Source of the DNA: Paenibacillus faecalis
GTDB lineage: Bacteria; Bacillota; Bacilli; Paenibacillales; Paenibacillaceae
Direction: 5' to 3'
Assembly: GCF_900289175.1 (NCBI RefSeq)
Contig: NZ_LT985747.1
Location: forward strand, 786,006-850,005
Length of the DNA stretch: 64,000 bases
Shown here piece after piece: positions 8,564 through 16,604 of this stretch. The translations under genes were made by a program, and so were the position numbers. The notes beneath the pieces were generated by a model that did not search any database, had not been told where the DNA came from, and saw nothing but the letters and a program-made list of their open reading frames with translations. The number at the start of each line of letters is the position of its first letter. Positions within the stretch are counted from its first letter, which is position 1.

Positions 8564-9416
8564 ATAGTTTATTCATCATCTCAAGTAATTTCTGTTTGTT
8601 AGGATTCGTATAAAGCATTGTTGTGTGTATGTTACTATGTCCAGCTTGTGAAGCAACTTGATGAAAATCCATTCCGTTCTCAATAGCATTCGTACAAAAG
8701 AAGTGTCTAAGATCATGCGGAGTGATCTCTTTACCTACAACCTTCGAATACTCATTAAATAACTTGTTTATCACTGTTCTGTTTAGTTTTGTTCCTCTGT
8801 TGCTTGGGAACAGGTATTCACTTTGAATCCCCTTCTCTTTTCGTTCTCTTATCCAACTTTGAAGTGCTGCCTTTACCTTATCACTCAACATAACTGTTCT
8901 TGACTTACTACCTTTACCTTCGGTCACTACAAGTTCACTAGAGGATAAATGAAAGTCATCCATCCTAATATTCAATGCCTCGCTTATCCTCAAACCACAA
9001 TATGCAAGCAATGATACAATTGCATAGTTCCGTTTCGAATTACTCTCTAACACTAATTGTCTAAACTTCTCAACATCAGTACGTTCAACATTAGTTAATG
9101 AAGCATATTGACGTTGTATCTTCATCATATCCTTTTTGCTTATCATTTGTTCCGACTGGATACCAGCATCAATAAGATATTCGTTAAACTTAATAAGTGA
9201 ACTTATCTTAGTATTCAATGTAGATGGACTATTTTTCTTTATTGTCTTTAAATAGCTTATGTACTCTTTCACATTCTCCCTGTATAGCTTCTTGAACTCA
9301 ATTCCTCTGCTTTCTTTAAACCATTTCATAAATCCTCTCACATTTAATACGTAACTGTTAATCGTATTATCGCTTTTGTCTTGGTCTATCAGATATTGTT
9401 CAAATAGCTTCAGCAT
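8562..9416 (-). CDS. tyrosine recombinase / phage-type integrase (XerC/D-like)
   Basis: 285 residues. The start is ATG 9416, 8 nt after AGGAG; the GTG at 9425 lies inside the SD. There is an N-terminal SAM-like core-binding domain (about 5-85) and a C-terminal catalytic domain with the Arg in AYCGLRISEAL, the H-x-x-R in HDLRHFFCTN, the second His in GHSNIHTT and the Tyr nucleophile in MLYTN. All hallmark residues are present, so it should be active. It presumably integrates and excises the element carried in the first 15.7 kb. Palindromic repeats lie directly upstream and may be its arm sites or operators. Confidence 0.88.
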   Translation of the reverse strand: MLKLFEQYLIDQDKSDNTINSYVLNVRGFMKWFKESRGIEFKKLYRENVKEYISYLKTIKKNSPSTLNTKISSLIKFNEYLIDAGIQSEQMISKKDMMKIQRQYASLTNVERTDVEKFRQLVLESNSKRNYAIVSLLAYCGLRISEALNIRMDDFHLSSSELVVTEGKGSKSRTVMLSDKVKAALQSWIRERKEKGIQSEYLFPSNRGTKLNRTVINKLFNEYSKVVGKEITPHDLRHFFCTNAIENGMDFHQVASQAGHSNIHTTMLYTNPNKQKLLEMMNKL

Positions 9417-9422
9417 TGTGAC

Positions 9423-9569
9423 CACTCCTGTAAATTATGTTGCATTATATAATAACCGTTTCTTCATAAATTATGTTGCATTTCATAATATGATTATACT
9501 AATTACGGGTCTGTTTTACAACATAATTTATATTATGTTGTATTTATATTTTGTCATTTTACAGGAGTG
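9423..9569. repeat. repeat cluster upstream of integrase
   Basis: A 12-bp perfect inverted repeat CACTCCTGTAAA (9423-9434) / TTTACAGGAGTG (9558-9569) encloses the direct repeats TAAATTATGTTGCATT at 9431 and ATAAATTATGTTGCATT at 9466, and a palindrome CAACATAA-6nt-TTATGTTG (9519-9540). This could be integrase arm-type binding sites or an operator array. The right arm also duplicates the integrase SD in the opposite direction, but the frame after it closes at once. Confidence 0.55.
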
Positions 9570-10240
9570 ATATCACCATTGTGAAGTGATGAATATTTCT
9601 CCCGTGTTATGTAAATTTCTAATTCTACCTTTTGTAGAAATAGAAATATCCTTATGTATAACCAAATTGTGGATCGCTCAATAATCCCAACTGGAAGAAC
9701 AGGACATCCTCGCATTCACATCGTACACGATATAAGCATATCGTTATCGTCTCGTATAAACGTAAGAAACCCTTATAAATAAAGGAAAACTCTATTATTA
9801 ATTTAACATCGTATATTAAATCGTAATTATTACTATTTATACAGTTCATTAACCCTTATAAATAAAGGGGTTTTCGTCTGTTTTTTTAACGATTATCTTT
9901 CATCCCTAAAAAGTAAGACTCCTTATTCTATAAGGTTTTTTTAATATCCCAAAATCGTATCGTATCATAACATGAATGTGAAAGTGGAAGACATATAATT
10001 TAGATTTAAATGATTAAAGAAACTTCATATTTCCTTTCTTTGATTATATTCTAACGTACAATTGATTCTATCAATCATCCTACTATTCAACGATTATTCA
10101 TCGAAGGCGCTAACATCACGATTAAAACGCTGTGCGTACTAAACTATAGCAACATCTGTTATTAGATCGATCCTACATAAAAAAATAGACTAATCATGAA
10201 TTACTCTACTAAATAAACCTAGCTCAATTATGAACTAGGT
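9570..10240. other. 670-bp AT-rich region without a supported gene
   Basis: Holds two copies of AACCCTTATAAATAAAGG (about 9758 and 9851). The second, continued by GGTT and later T7, looks like an intrinsic terminator facing right. A 65-codon minus-strand frame at 9652-9849 has no SD and unnatural composition. Nothing else is seen. Confidence 0.35.
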
Positions 10241-10246
10241 TTATTT
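10211..10246. terminator. 12-bp perfect inverted repeat at gene end
   Basis: AAATAAACCTAG / CTAGGTTTATTT with a 12-nt loop, overlapping the stop codon of the gene at 10241. It is the likely terminator. Confidence 0.5.
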
Positions 10247-11068
10247 GTCTTTAAACAATTCTATAGGTTCAGCCACTTTAAGTTTTCCAGTATTGTATAT
10301 CCTTGCTCTAAAGTTTTCATTTTTGATTAGCCTATAATTGGGGTTTATTTCTTTATTCTCCATATTCAATTCAGCTGCAATAGCATAATCTTTATATGTA
10401 CCTACAACAACATAGTTTGGATTCCCTTCAATTATCATGTATTCTGTTTGTTTAGCCGCATTATGATTTCCAATCATAGATAGGTTAGGGATTGTTGCTA
10501 ATACGAATAAGCAATAAAAGACTACCTTGAGTTTTTTATAACCTAAGCGTCTAAGGATCGTTGTTGTAAGACCGTTAGGTGGACTTTGATTCGTTTCCTC
10601 CTCCCATGATATGGAGGCTTCCAACTTTTCTTTGTAACCCTTAACTCTTCTAAACTGAAGTATAGGTAAAACAAATAAGATCATGGCTTCCCCAAAAACA
10701 GCAATAAGAAAAAGCAATATTGATGCTATGTTCAGTTCAAAAAATAAGAACATAAATAATAAGAGCAAAGATGATCTAAGCAGTTCATCAACTTTATACG
10801 CAATGGCTCTGTTTATTGACTTTAATTGCCTAATTGGGATAGTTAAACTGTCAACTAAAACGAACAAGAACATACTGATTACAATCGTTAAGCTTATAAC
10901 CTTTACTATTGTTGTAATATTTAGTTCGATGAATTCTTCTGGTACTAAATAATATCCCTTGTATCCTTTATCATAATAATACGCACACGCATAACCTATA
11001 GCTGTCAAAATCGCTATCAGTATACCTTCACTTAATAAAGGAATTCGTTTACTTCCCTTTTTCTTCAT
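10241..11068 (-). CDS. multi-pass membrane protein, hypothetical
   Basis: 275 residues from ATG 11068, beginning MKKKGSKR. Hydrophobic segments lie near residues 14-32, 50-72, 92-112, 115-140 and 188-205. The charged loop around 145-180 and the C-terminal about 70 residues are soluble. The family is not recognised. Proteins of this type are common cargo of phages and integrative elements in Bacillales. It is a single-gene unit ended by an inverted repeat. Confidence 0.6.
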   Translation of the reverse strand: MKKKGSKRIPLLSEGILIAILTAIGYACAYYYDKGYKGYYLVPEEFIELNITTIVKVISLTIVISMFLFVLVDSLTIPIRQLKSINRAIAYKVDELLRSSLLLLFMFLFFELNIASILLFLIAVFGEAMILFVLPILQFRRVKGYKEKLEASISWEEETNQSPPNGLTTTILRRLGYKKLKVVFYCLFVLATIPNLSMIGNHNAAKQTEYMIIEGNPNYVVVGTYKDYAIAAELNMENKEINPNYRLIKNENFRARIYNTGKLKVAEPIELFKDK

Positions 11069-11595
11069 TTACTACCCCAGACACTCACATTACTCCCCAA
11101 TCTTGATGTACTGAACCACTTACCACATCTTACCACAGGCTCTACAAGGCTGTCTAAAGGGCTTTGTTTATTGTGGGGTATGTTGAGATTACATGGGATC
11201 TAGACGGGATGATTAGATCACGTCATAACTGGGTGACATTTGGTGACACGCCTTTTAGACCTTCTGAATCGAAAGGTCAGAAAATTATAAATGTTTAAGT
11301 TACGGTGAAATGCCGAATCCGAACACTCTCAAGGGGGTGATTTAAACACACACCCTTTCAGGTAGCTCCCAAACTGAGGGGTACTCGTTTCCAATATAGA
11401 AATCAGTTTTACCATACGCAAATTGCAGACAGTTGTACACAACGTCCAACATAAAAAAAGAACCATCACAATTACGTGTTGATTCTTTTTGTCTTCTCGA
11501 TCTAGGCTGTATAATATCTTTCTGTTCTTCAACCTAGCTCATCATTTTTTTTCGATAAAATGGTCATTTTATTTTCCACTTGAGTAATAAATCAT
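11069..11595. other. 527-bp region, no confident gene
   Basis: A 67-codon minus-strand frame (11329-11532) lacks a good SD and looks non-coding. A weak stem at 11455-11495 (AAAGAACCATCACA with TGTTGATTCTTT) may be a terminator. I see nothing else. Confidence 0.3.
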
Positions 11596-12813
11596 TTACT
11601 CAATCGTTAGTCTCTTAATTGGAGTTTTCGTTGTGTCAATGGAGTGTTTAAATACTTTACCTGATCCCAATGGTTCTGCTTTATTATTATAGTGTTTTAC
11701 TGTAGAAATTGATTCATTTAGATTAATCTGTGTATCATCCTCTATTCCATATTTAATGAATGATTCCTCACTTCCGTCAAGCCCCATCAAAAAAGTTCTT
11801 GCATATTTTAATGAAAACTCAGCCAAGCCGAAGGAGCCTCCTAATGTTTTTTCAACAATGATTCTATAATACTTATAATCTCCACTATTTTCTGTTACAA
11901 ATTCTCTAGTTTCAGATATTTCCCAAGTAACATCATCTCTCCTATCTAAGACTGTCCAAGCAGTCTCATCATTACTTCCTTCAAATGTCCATGTAGTAGG
12001 AGATGAAGACAGATACTGTCTTGGGGTAATAAAATAGCTATACACCTTCTGCTTGTTTTTTAGCTCAACAGAAAGCCAAGGATTAGAGTCTCCAGTAGAC
12101 GAAATCCATTCTTTATTTATATTTCCATCAAATGCATATTCAGGTATATATCCAGAATGTAAATAACTACTTGCAGAAATGGACTTAATTTCTTTTCTAC
12201 TATAATGGGCATTGCTAATGGAAGCGTAAGCGTTATTAGCAAAAATTAATGCCTTATTATCGTAATATATATTGTATGCTTCAAATCCATCAGGTATAGG
12301 ATATTTAAAAGGAGTGGCTCCAAAGTTTACGGTGATTCTTAAATTATATGATGTTGGCGCTCCAGTGCTGGCATAAAAAGGATATACCTCTCCAAGATAA
12401 TTTAGGTCTGTATGCGACACACCCATATATACACCATTTTTATAAAACTCCAATGTGTAATTATCCATGTCAAGAGCAATACCTATAGTATCTCCAACTT
12501 TAATACTAGAGCCATACGGAGTTTTTTCTGGGATTTTCGTACCGCCTCCATAATACATTCTTACATTATCATCTAAAGGCATACTTGAAAATATAGGCAT
12601 TTTCCCTTCTCTTATAATTCCAAAATAAATTCTAGTTTCCCTTGTATCTGCCGCAGAGAAGTATGTTTCCCAATACCATTTTCCACTTCTCTTACTATGT
12701 GTTGCAACAATTCGATCACTATCGGATATTTTTGAAACAGTTAATTTAGTAGTTGATAAATCAAAATCTCCATAACTATTATCAGAATCTAATGTAACAT
12801 TTTCAATTCTCAA
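11596..12813 (-). CDS. SPRY domain plus F5/8-type C (discoidin) domain protein, copy 2
   Basis: The start is TTG 12813, 8 nt after GGAG; the GTG at 12822 overlaps the SD. The first about 190 residues form a SPRY/B30.2-like fold: GKWYWETYF, then GDTIGIALDMDNYTLEFYKNG, then INFGATPF-type end. Residues about 205-340 look like an F5/8 type C carbohydrate-binding domain (ISASSYLHSGYIPEYAFDGN, WISSTGDSNPWLSVELKNK, YYRIIVEKT). A short C-terminal beta segment ends in DTTKTPIKRLTIE. It is homologous to the next gene upstream along its length. Likely a phage-type receptor-binding or tail-fibre-like adhesin. No signal peptide is seen, which fits a virion protein better than a secreted one. Confidence 0.7.
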   Translation of the reverse strand: MRIENVTLDSDNSYGDFDLSTTKLTVSKISDSDRIVATHSKRSGKWYWETYFSAADTRETRIYFGIIREGKMPIFSSMPLDDNVRMYYGGGTKIPEKTPYGSSIKVGDTIGIALDMDNYTLEFYKNGVYMGVSHTDLNYLGEVYPFYASTGAPTSYNLRITVNFGATPFKYPIPDGFEAYNIYYDNKALIFANNAYASISNAHYSRKEIKSISASSYLHSGYIPEYAFDGNINKEWISSTGDSNPWLSVELKNKQKVYSYFITPRQYLSSSPTTWTFEGSNDETAWTVLDRRDDVTWEISETREFVTENSGDYKYYRIIVEKTLGGSFGLAEFSLKYARTFLMGLDGSEESFIKYGIEDDTQINLNESISTVKHYNNKAEPLGSGKVFKHSIDTTKTPIKRLTIE

Positions 12814-12866
12814 TAATTTCACTCCTGTTCTTTTTAGTTGTGTTAGCCATAAAAACTTTTATTGGT

Positions 12867-14063
12867 TTAGCTTCCGTTGAGAGAAATCTTATTCGTTTTT
12901 CGCTTCGACAGATCAATAGTATGTTCAAAGGTTTTACCTGAACCTAGATCATTACTGTTTTTATTAATACTCACTTCTCCATTAAAACTACATACATCTA
13001 TCGGCATATCTAAGCCATGCTTAATAAAGTCTTCTTCGGTTTGAGAAGAAAGTTTAACTAGCTTTGTCTCACGGTAGAACAATTCAAGTTCACTTAATCC
13101 TGTGTAATCGGGACTTCCATTATTTTCAGTAATAGTTAGTCTATAGAATAGATAATCAGTATTATTTGGGATGTCAAAGTATTTTGTTTCATCATTCCAA
13201 TCAGGGTAGTTTTCTCTGACATCTAGTACAACTTCTTCACCATCGAATATGCCTGTATTTGATGCTGATAGTATCCAACTTCTTGGCGCTCGATCAATAG
13301 CATTTAGTTGGGGTGTGATTCCATATCTATTTACTATTGTTTTATTCAGAAAGCTGTACTGAATCCAGCCTGTTCTATTAGATTTACTGGTTACCCATAC
13401 TGCTCCCGACTTATTTTTATCAAAAACACGATACTCACTTCCAGCAGAAGCTGATGAACTAGCTTTAACAATTCCGCTAGGAAGAGTGTTAGAAGTCATT
13501 TTGGGAACAAGATCGGTTGGCTTAGGATCAGTAATACTAAAACTTTGATTGTTTTTTGTAAACAGAGCATGTCGTACATGATAATCAATATACGGTAAGT
13601 AGCCTTCCGGAATTGGATACTTAAAAGGGGTTGATCCAAAGTTAATGGTGGCAGATTTAGGGGCAGTACTAGCACTGTTAAGAAATGGAAAAATTCCTTC
13701 ACCTAGATGCTCAATCTTACGCTCAAGATCCGTCAACTCAGTCCCATTTTTAAAATATCTGAGCCTGTAATCATCCATATTCAATGCTAGGCCAATGGTG
13801 TCCCCAGGGACAGCGCCCCTAATTTGTACAGCTGACCAATTACTCGAACTAATCTTGAAGTTAATATTTCCAACTCCGATATAAATGCTTATAGCTGAAC
13901 CGCTATCGAATTTAACTTCCCAATACCATTTACCTTTCGTTTTACCGTGAGTTGCTATAACGTATGAAGAATTCCGGTTAGAGGAAAGCGTCAAATTATC
14001 ATTACTTAAAATAATACCTGGTGATTTGTTTGATGGATCAAGCGTTACGTTAACTATTGTCAA
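12867..14063 (-). CDS. SPRY domain plus F5/8-type C (discoidin) domain protein, copy 1
   Basis: The start is TTG 14063 (MTIVNVTLDPS), with GGAG about 8 nt upstream. It gives the same N-terminus as its paralogue, whereas the upstream ATG at 14096 has no SD. SPRY-like part: GKWYWEVKF, GDTIGLALNMDDYRLRYFKNG. Discoidin-like part: about residues 200-335, with WIQYSFLNKTIVNRYGITP and YRLTITENNG. The C-terminus repeats the paralogue's pattern (EEDFIKHGLDM, LGSGKTFEHTIDLSKRKTNKI). Its start overlaps the end of the 38-codon ORF at 14050 by 14 nt, suggesting translational coupling. A role as a virion adhesin is inferred. Confidence 0.7.
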   Translation of the reverse strand: MTIVNVTLDPSNKSPGIILSNDNLTLSSNRNSSYVIATHGKTKGKWYWEVKFDSGSAISIYIGVGNINFKISSSNWSAVQIRGAVPGDTIGLALNMDDYRLRYFKNGTELTDLERKIEHLGEGIFPFLNSASTAPKSATINFGSTPFKYPIPEGYLPYIDYHVRHALFTKNNQSFSITDPKPTDLVPKMTSNTLPSGIVKASSSASAGSEYRVFDKNKSGAVWVTSKSNRTGWIQYSFLNKTIVNRYGITPQLNAIDRAPRSWILSASNTGIFDGEEVVLDVRENYPDWNDETKYFDIPNNTDYLFYRLTITENNGSPDYTGLSELELFYRETKLVKLSSQTEEDFIKHGLDMPIDVCSFNGEVSINKNSNDLGSGKTFEHTIDLSKRKTNKISLNGS

Positions 14064-14166
14064 ATTTATCACTCCAATCTGAAAAAATAAGTTCAATACT
14101 CACCCAGTTACCCTGACGTGTTTTTAAATACAACTTACCCTCAATTAACCTTCCTGTTCTATACAA
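14050..14166 (-). CDS. 38-residue small protein upstream of the SPRY genes
   Basis: TTG start at 14166, exactly 8 nt after GGAGG (14175-14179), a perfect SD for an otherwise overlooked ORF. The product, MYRTGRLIEGKLYLKTRQGN followed by WVSIELIFSDWSDKFDNS, is basic in its first half and has two tryptophans. It overlaps the start of the SPRY gene by 14 nt. Short proteins in this position occur in phage tail modules. The function is unknown. Confidence 0.55.
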   Translation of the reverse strand: MYRTGRLIEGKLYLKTRQGNWVSIELIFSDWSDKFDNS

Positions 14167-14182
14167 AACACTCACCTCCTTG

Positions 14183-14578
14183 TTAGGCGTATAATAGAAT
14201 GCCCATAAGTCGAGCAAAAGGATTCCGCTTATGTATACTGAATAATTCTATAGGTGTCATTCCTGATTGCTTGAGTTTGGAATACTTAGCTTCCGTTATA
14301 CGCTCCTGCAGCAGACTTTCTATAGCCAACATTTCATCATGCTCACACTCAGCTATAAAGGCATACAAGCTTATACAATTACAACTTATCTTGTCTCGTC
14401 TTATGTTGTTTAGGATCTTATTAATCTCCTTACCATCCCTACCTATTGCTTCGTACAGGAAGCGGGAACGCTCTTCGTCAGTACGGAGCAAGAATTCAAT
14501 TTGTGCTATAAGTTCGTATGCCTTTGGGTTAATTTCGAGTACATTCAAGATGTGAGAAATAGTCACTTGCTTTAACAT
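14183..14578 (-). CDS. hypothetical helical protein
   Basis: 131 residues. The start is taken at ATG 14578 (MLKQVTISHIL) after GGAGG 8 nt upstream; the ATG at 14593 precedes the SD. The product is soluble and mostly helical, with two cysteines in CNC near residue 75. It is not recognised. It is the first gene of the leftward unit that continues into the 38-codon ORF and the SPRY genes. Its promoter region holds the paired operators at 14639-14698. Confidence 0.6.
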   Translation of the reverse strand: MLKQVTISHILNVLEINPKAYELIAQIEFLLRTDEERSRFLYEAIGRDGKEINKILNNIRRDKISCNCISLYAFIAECEHDEMLAIESLLQERITEAKYSKLKQSGMTPIELFSIHKRNPFARLMGILLYA

Positions 14579-14638
14579 GCTGGATACCTCCATAATTGAG
14601 TTATAAAGTTATGTGATTTATGGTATAATACATTTACA

Positions 14639-14698
14639 TTGACCGTTTAACGTTCAACCCTACATTTAAAATATACCATATGAACGTTTAACGGTCAA
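14639..14698. promoter_or_regulatory. paired operators between divergent genes
   Basis: Two 19-bp imperfect palindromes of pattern TTGA.CGTTTAACG.TCAA lie at 14639-14657 and 14680-14698, 41 bp centre to centre, between the leftward gene at 14578 and the rightward Cro/CI-like gene at 14734. They are probably the binding sites of that regulator, as in a phage genetic switch. Confidence 0.65.
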
Positions 14699-14733
14699 TA
14701 CTTAATTTCAAACTAATATAGGAGTGTTTCTAT

Positions 14734-14979
14734 TTGGATACTAATCGTGTTGTCCTTTACTCCAAATTGGGTGAGCTACTTGATAAACATGGAATCTCAG
14801 CCTTAAAGCTGTCGGAAGATATTGACCATCGCAGAAGTACAATAAATGAGCTTGTACACAATAAAGATATGGAAAGCAAAAGGATACCTGCTTCACTTAT
14901 TGCTAAACTGTGTGCTTACTTTGATGTCACTCCAAATGATCTGTTTGAGGTTAGAGTTATTGAATCTGATTCAAATTAA
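14734..14979 (+). CDS. XRE (Cro/CI-like) transcriptional regulator
   Basis: 81 residues from TTG 14734, with AGGAG upstream. A single helix-turn-helix domain fills most of it: LGELLDKHGISALKLSEDI, then RRSTINELV, then a C-terminal YFDVTPNDLFEV typical of HTH_26/Cro-type proteins. It sits next to two palindromic operators and divergent from the structural-type genes. Likely the element's own repressor. A strong terminator follows. Confidence 0.78.
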   Translation: MDTNRVVLYSKLGELLDKHGISALKLSEDIDHRRSTINELVHNKDMESKRIPASLIAKLCAYFDVTPNDLFEVRVIESDSN

Positions 14980-15008
14980 AAATGAATGCCAAAGAAAGCA
15001 CTAGGACA

Positions 15009-15043
15009 AAAAAAGACTCTCCATTGATTTGGGAGAGTTTTTG
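15009..15043 (+). terminator. terminator of the XRE gene
   Basis: ACTCTCC, 9-nt loop, GGAGAGT, then TTTTTG. Confidence 0.75.
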
Positions 15044-15221
15044 CTTTGTCTTCTATGAATCATTTTAAAAATTCTGATAATTGCCCAGTAGAACAAGTCT
15101 GCCTCCTTCTTCTATTGGCAATCTCTAATTATTAATATGGATAATATTTTTATCTACAACTAGCCTTGATATCACTAAATGTTTGTCTATTCTGTTTGAT
15201 AAGATTTGCAATAGCTGATTC

Positions 15222-15407
15222 GTGAACAATGCTGGTGAGAAGTTTGTATCAAATTATTCTCTGTACAGAGTTATGGGTCAAACTAATCAACCAAAAGCTG
15301 AGAGTTTTCAGAAATGGCTGTATGAAGACACTTTGCCATCAATTCAGAATCTTCGTTTAAGAATATCAAAAGAAAATTTTCTCACCTCCTGGTATAACGG
15401 ACCATAG
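15222..15407 (+). pseudogene. fragment of BRO-family phage antirepressor
   Basis: The frame contains LYRVMGQTNQPKAESFQKWL followed by YEDTLPSI, the hallmark middle and end of a BRO-N domain. The domain start and the usual DNA-binding or KilA-C part are missing, and the sequence departs from the family right after LPSI. It is a decayed prophage gene next to the element's end. Confidence 0.55.
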
Positions 15408-15609
15408 CCATTCCAGTCACTTTAATTTCTTCCAGAGGCAGTCCCTCAACTTCGCTAAGCTTTTGTTTAACCTCTGTATGAACCAGCTCCTTAGAGTCCC
15501 TCAGATCGCTCTCAACGTCAATATGTTCTACACGCTGCTCGCTCATCTTTAAACGGTCAGAACCTGCAAATTCATTATTTATATGATATGTTACGATTAG
15601 CTTATTCAA
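15382..15609 (-). CDS. small hypothetical protein
   Basis: The start is TTG 15609 (MNKLIVTYHINNEF), about 8 nt after GGAGG; the open frame to 15624 contains the SD. 75 residues, polar, predicted beta-alpha, with a basic end (MVRYTRR). Not recognised. It is the last gene of the element before the yhbH junction, a place where recombination directionality or host-modulating genes are common, but nothing in the sequence says so. Confidence 0.5.
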   Translation of the reverse strand: MNKLIVTYHINNEFAGSDRLKMSEQRVEHIDVESDLRDSKELVHTEVKQKLSEVEGLPLEEIKVTGMAMVRYTRR

Positions 15610-15717
15610 TTTTGAGTCCTCCATCTGTTGTTTTTTGCATATTTTTCATAATATCATTGTAAAGCAAAATACAGCTAATTTATCGTATAGTAACTTATAG
15701 TTAATTATGGTACACTC

Positions 15718-16218
15718 AGTTCGATGGGCTCCTTCGAGAAGTATTGTGCCCGCAGCTTTTTCTTCTGGATGACACGCTTCCTGCGTCAGCAATACGAAAA
15801 AGTTGAAATTGTATTCATTGCCCACCATACAGAAGCCAAAGAAGTGACTGAGGAAGACTTCTTCACTCGCGGTGAGAGCGGGGGAACCATCTGTTCTTCC
15901 GCTTACATTAAAGCACTTGAAATTATTCACTCTCGCTACCCCCCCTCCAAATACAACATTTATCCCTTCCATTTCTCAGACGGCGATAACCTGACTTCCG
16001 ATAATGAGCGATGTGTAAAGCTGATTGGTGAACTGCTCAAAGTAAGCAATATGTTCGGTTATGGCGAGGTCAACCAATACAATCGAAGCAGCACCTTGAT
16101 GTCTGCGTACAAGAACATCAAGATGAGTCAGTTTTTATATTATGTAATCAAAGATAAAGGTGGAGTGTACGAAGCTCTCAAATCTTTTTTCAAGAAAAGG
16201 GAGGGATCAGGGGTCTAG
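15718..16218 (+). pseudogene. yhbH: 3' half of yhbH (DUF444 sporulation protein), interrupted
   Basis: The frame begins abruptly at [18 protein letters not shown] and continues with the strongly conserved YhbH/UPF0229 core ([52 protein letters not shown]) to a normal C-terminus. The intact protein is roughly 390 residues, so about half is missing. The break falls in the family's TSGSMG motif, and the sequence upstream is unrelated mobile-element DNA. Either the element has integrated in yhbH, with the 5' half left of this window and possible restoration by excision, or the gene is simply dead. Confidence 0.85.
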
Positions 16219-16245
16219 TAATTATTGGTATTTATATCAAAAGGT

Positions 16246-16277
16246 TAGGAGGAGGTTACAATCACCTCCTCTTCTTT
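16246..16277 (+). terminator. terminator after yhbH
   Basis: GAGGAGGT, TACAATC loop, ACCTCCTC, then TTCTTTCT. Confidence 0.65.
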
Positions 16278-16604
16278 CTATTGCAGCCGAAGTTGTGTAA
16301 CTTCGAATTGCCGCACCTTTCCAATTTTCGTTTTATTTCGACACAAGCCTTTAGTTAAAATTCTGTCTTTTTATTGACATCGTTATGTTTCCTGAGGTTT
16401 ACCATTTTGTCACCTACTTTTATTCCTGTAATGCTAGTATTAACCTATGACATCTTGTTTTGGAAAGGGAAGGTTTCAGCATGTTCCAAATGACCTATTT
16501 GAATAACGACACCCAGACTTTTGTGAATATGAACTTCACGATGACACCCTGTTTTTTTTATGACAAAAACTTTCATATTTCGTGCAAGGCAGAGGTGACA
16601 GCCT
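16278..16604. other. intergenic region before the acyltransferase gene
   Basis: About 330 bp. It holds a small CGAAGTT-GTGT-AACTTCG hairpin near 16289 and a TTGACA at about 16375 that could be a -35 element, but I cannot pair it with a convincing -10. Confidence 0.3.

Noticed and set aside
9423..9569. CRISPR-like repeats
   Set aside because: Repeats are few, partly inverted and irregularly spaced, with no cas genes, so they are better explained as binding sites of the recombinase or a regulator.
9652..9849. 65-codon minus-strand frame
   Set aside because: No SD. It spans the short AACCCTTATAAATAAAGG repeat, and codon content is random.
11329..11532. 67-codon minus-strand frame
   Set aside because: Weak upstream signals and no recognisable product. 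It overlaps a possible terminator stem.
15646..15972. 108-codon minus-strand frame across the yhbH junction
   Set aside because: Antisense shadow of the conserved yhbH sequence.
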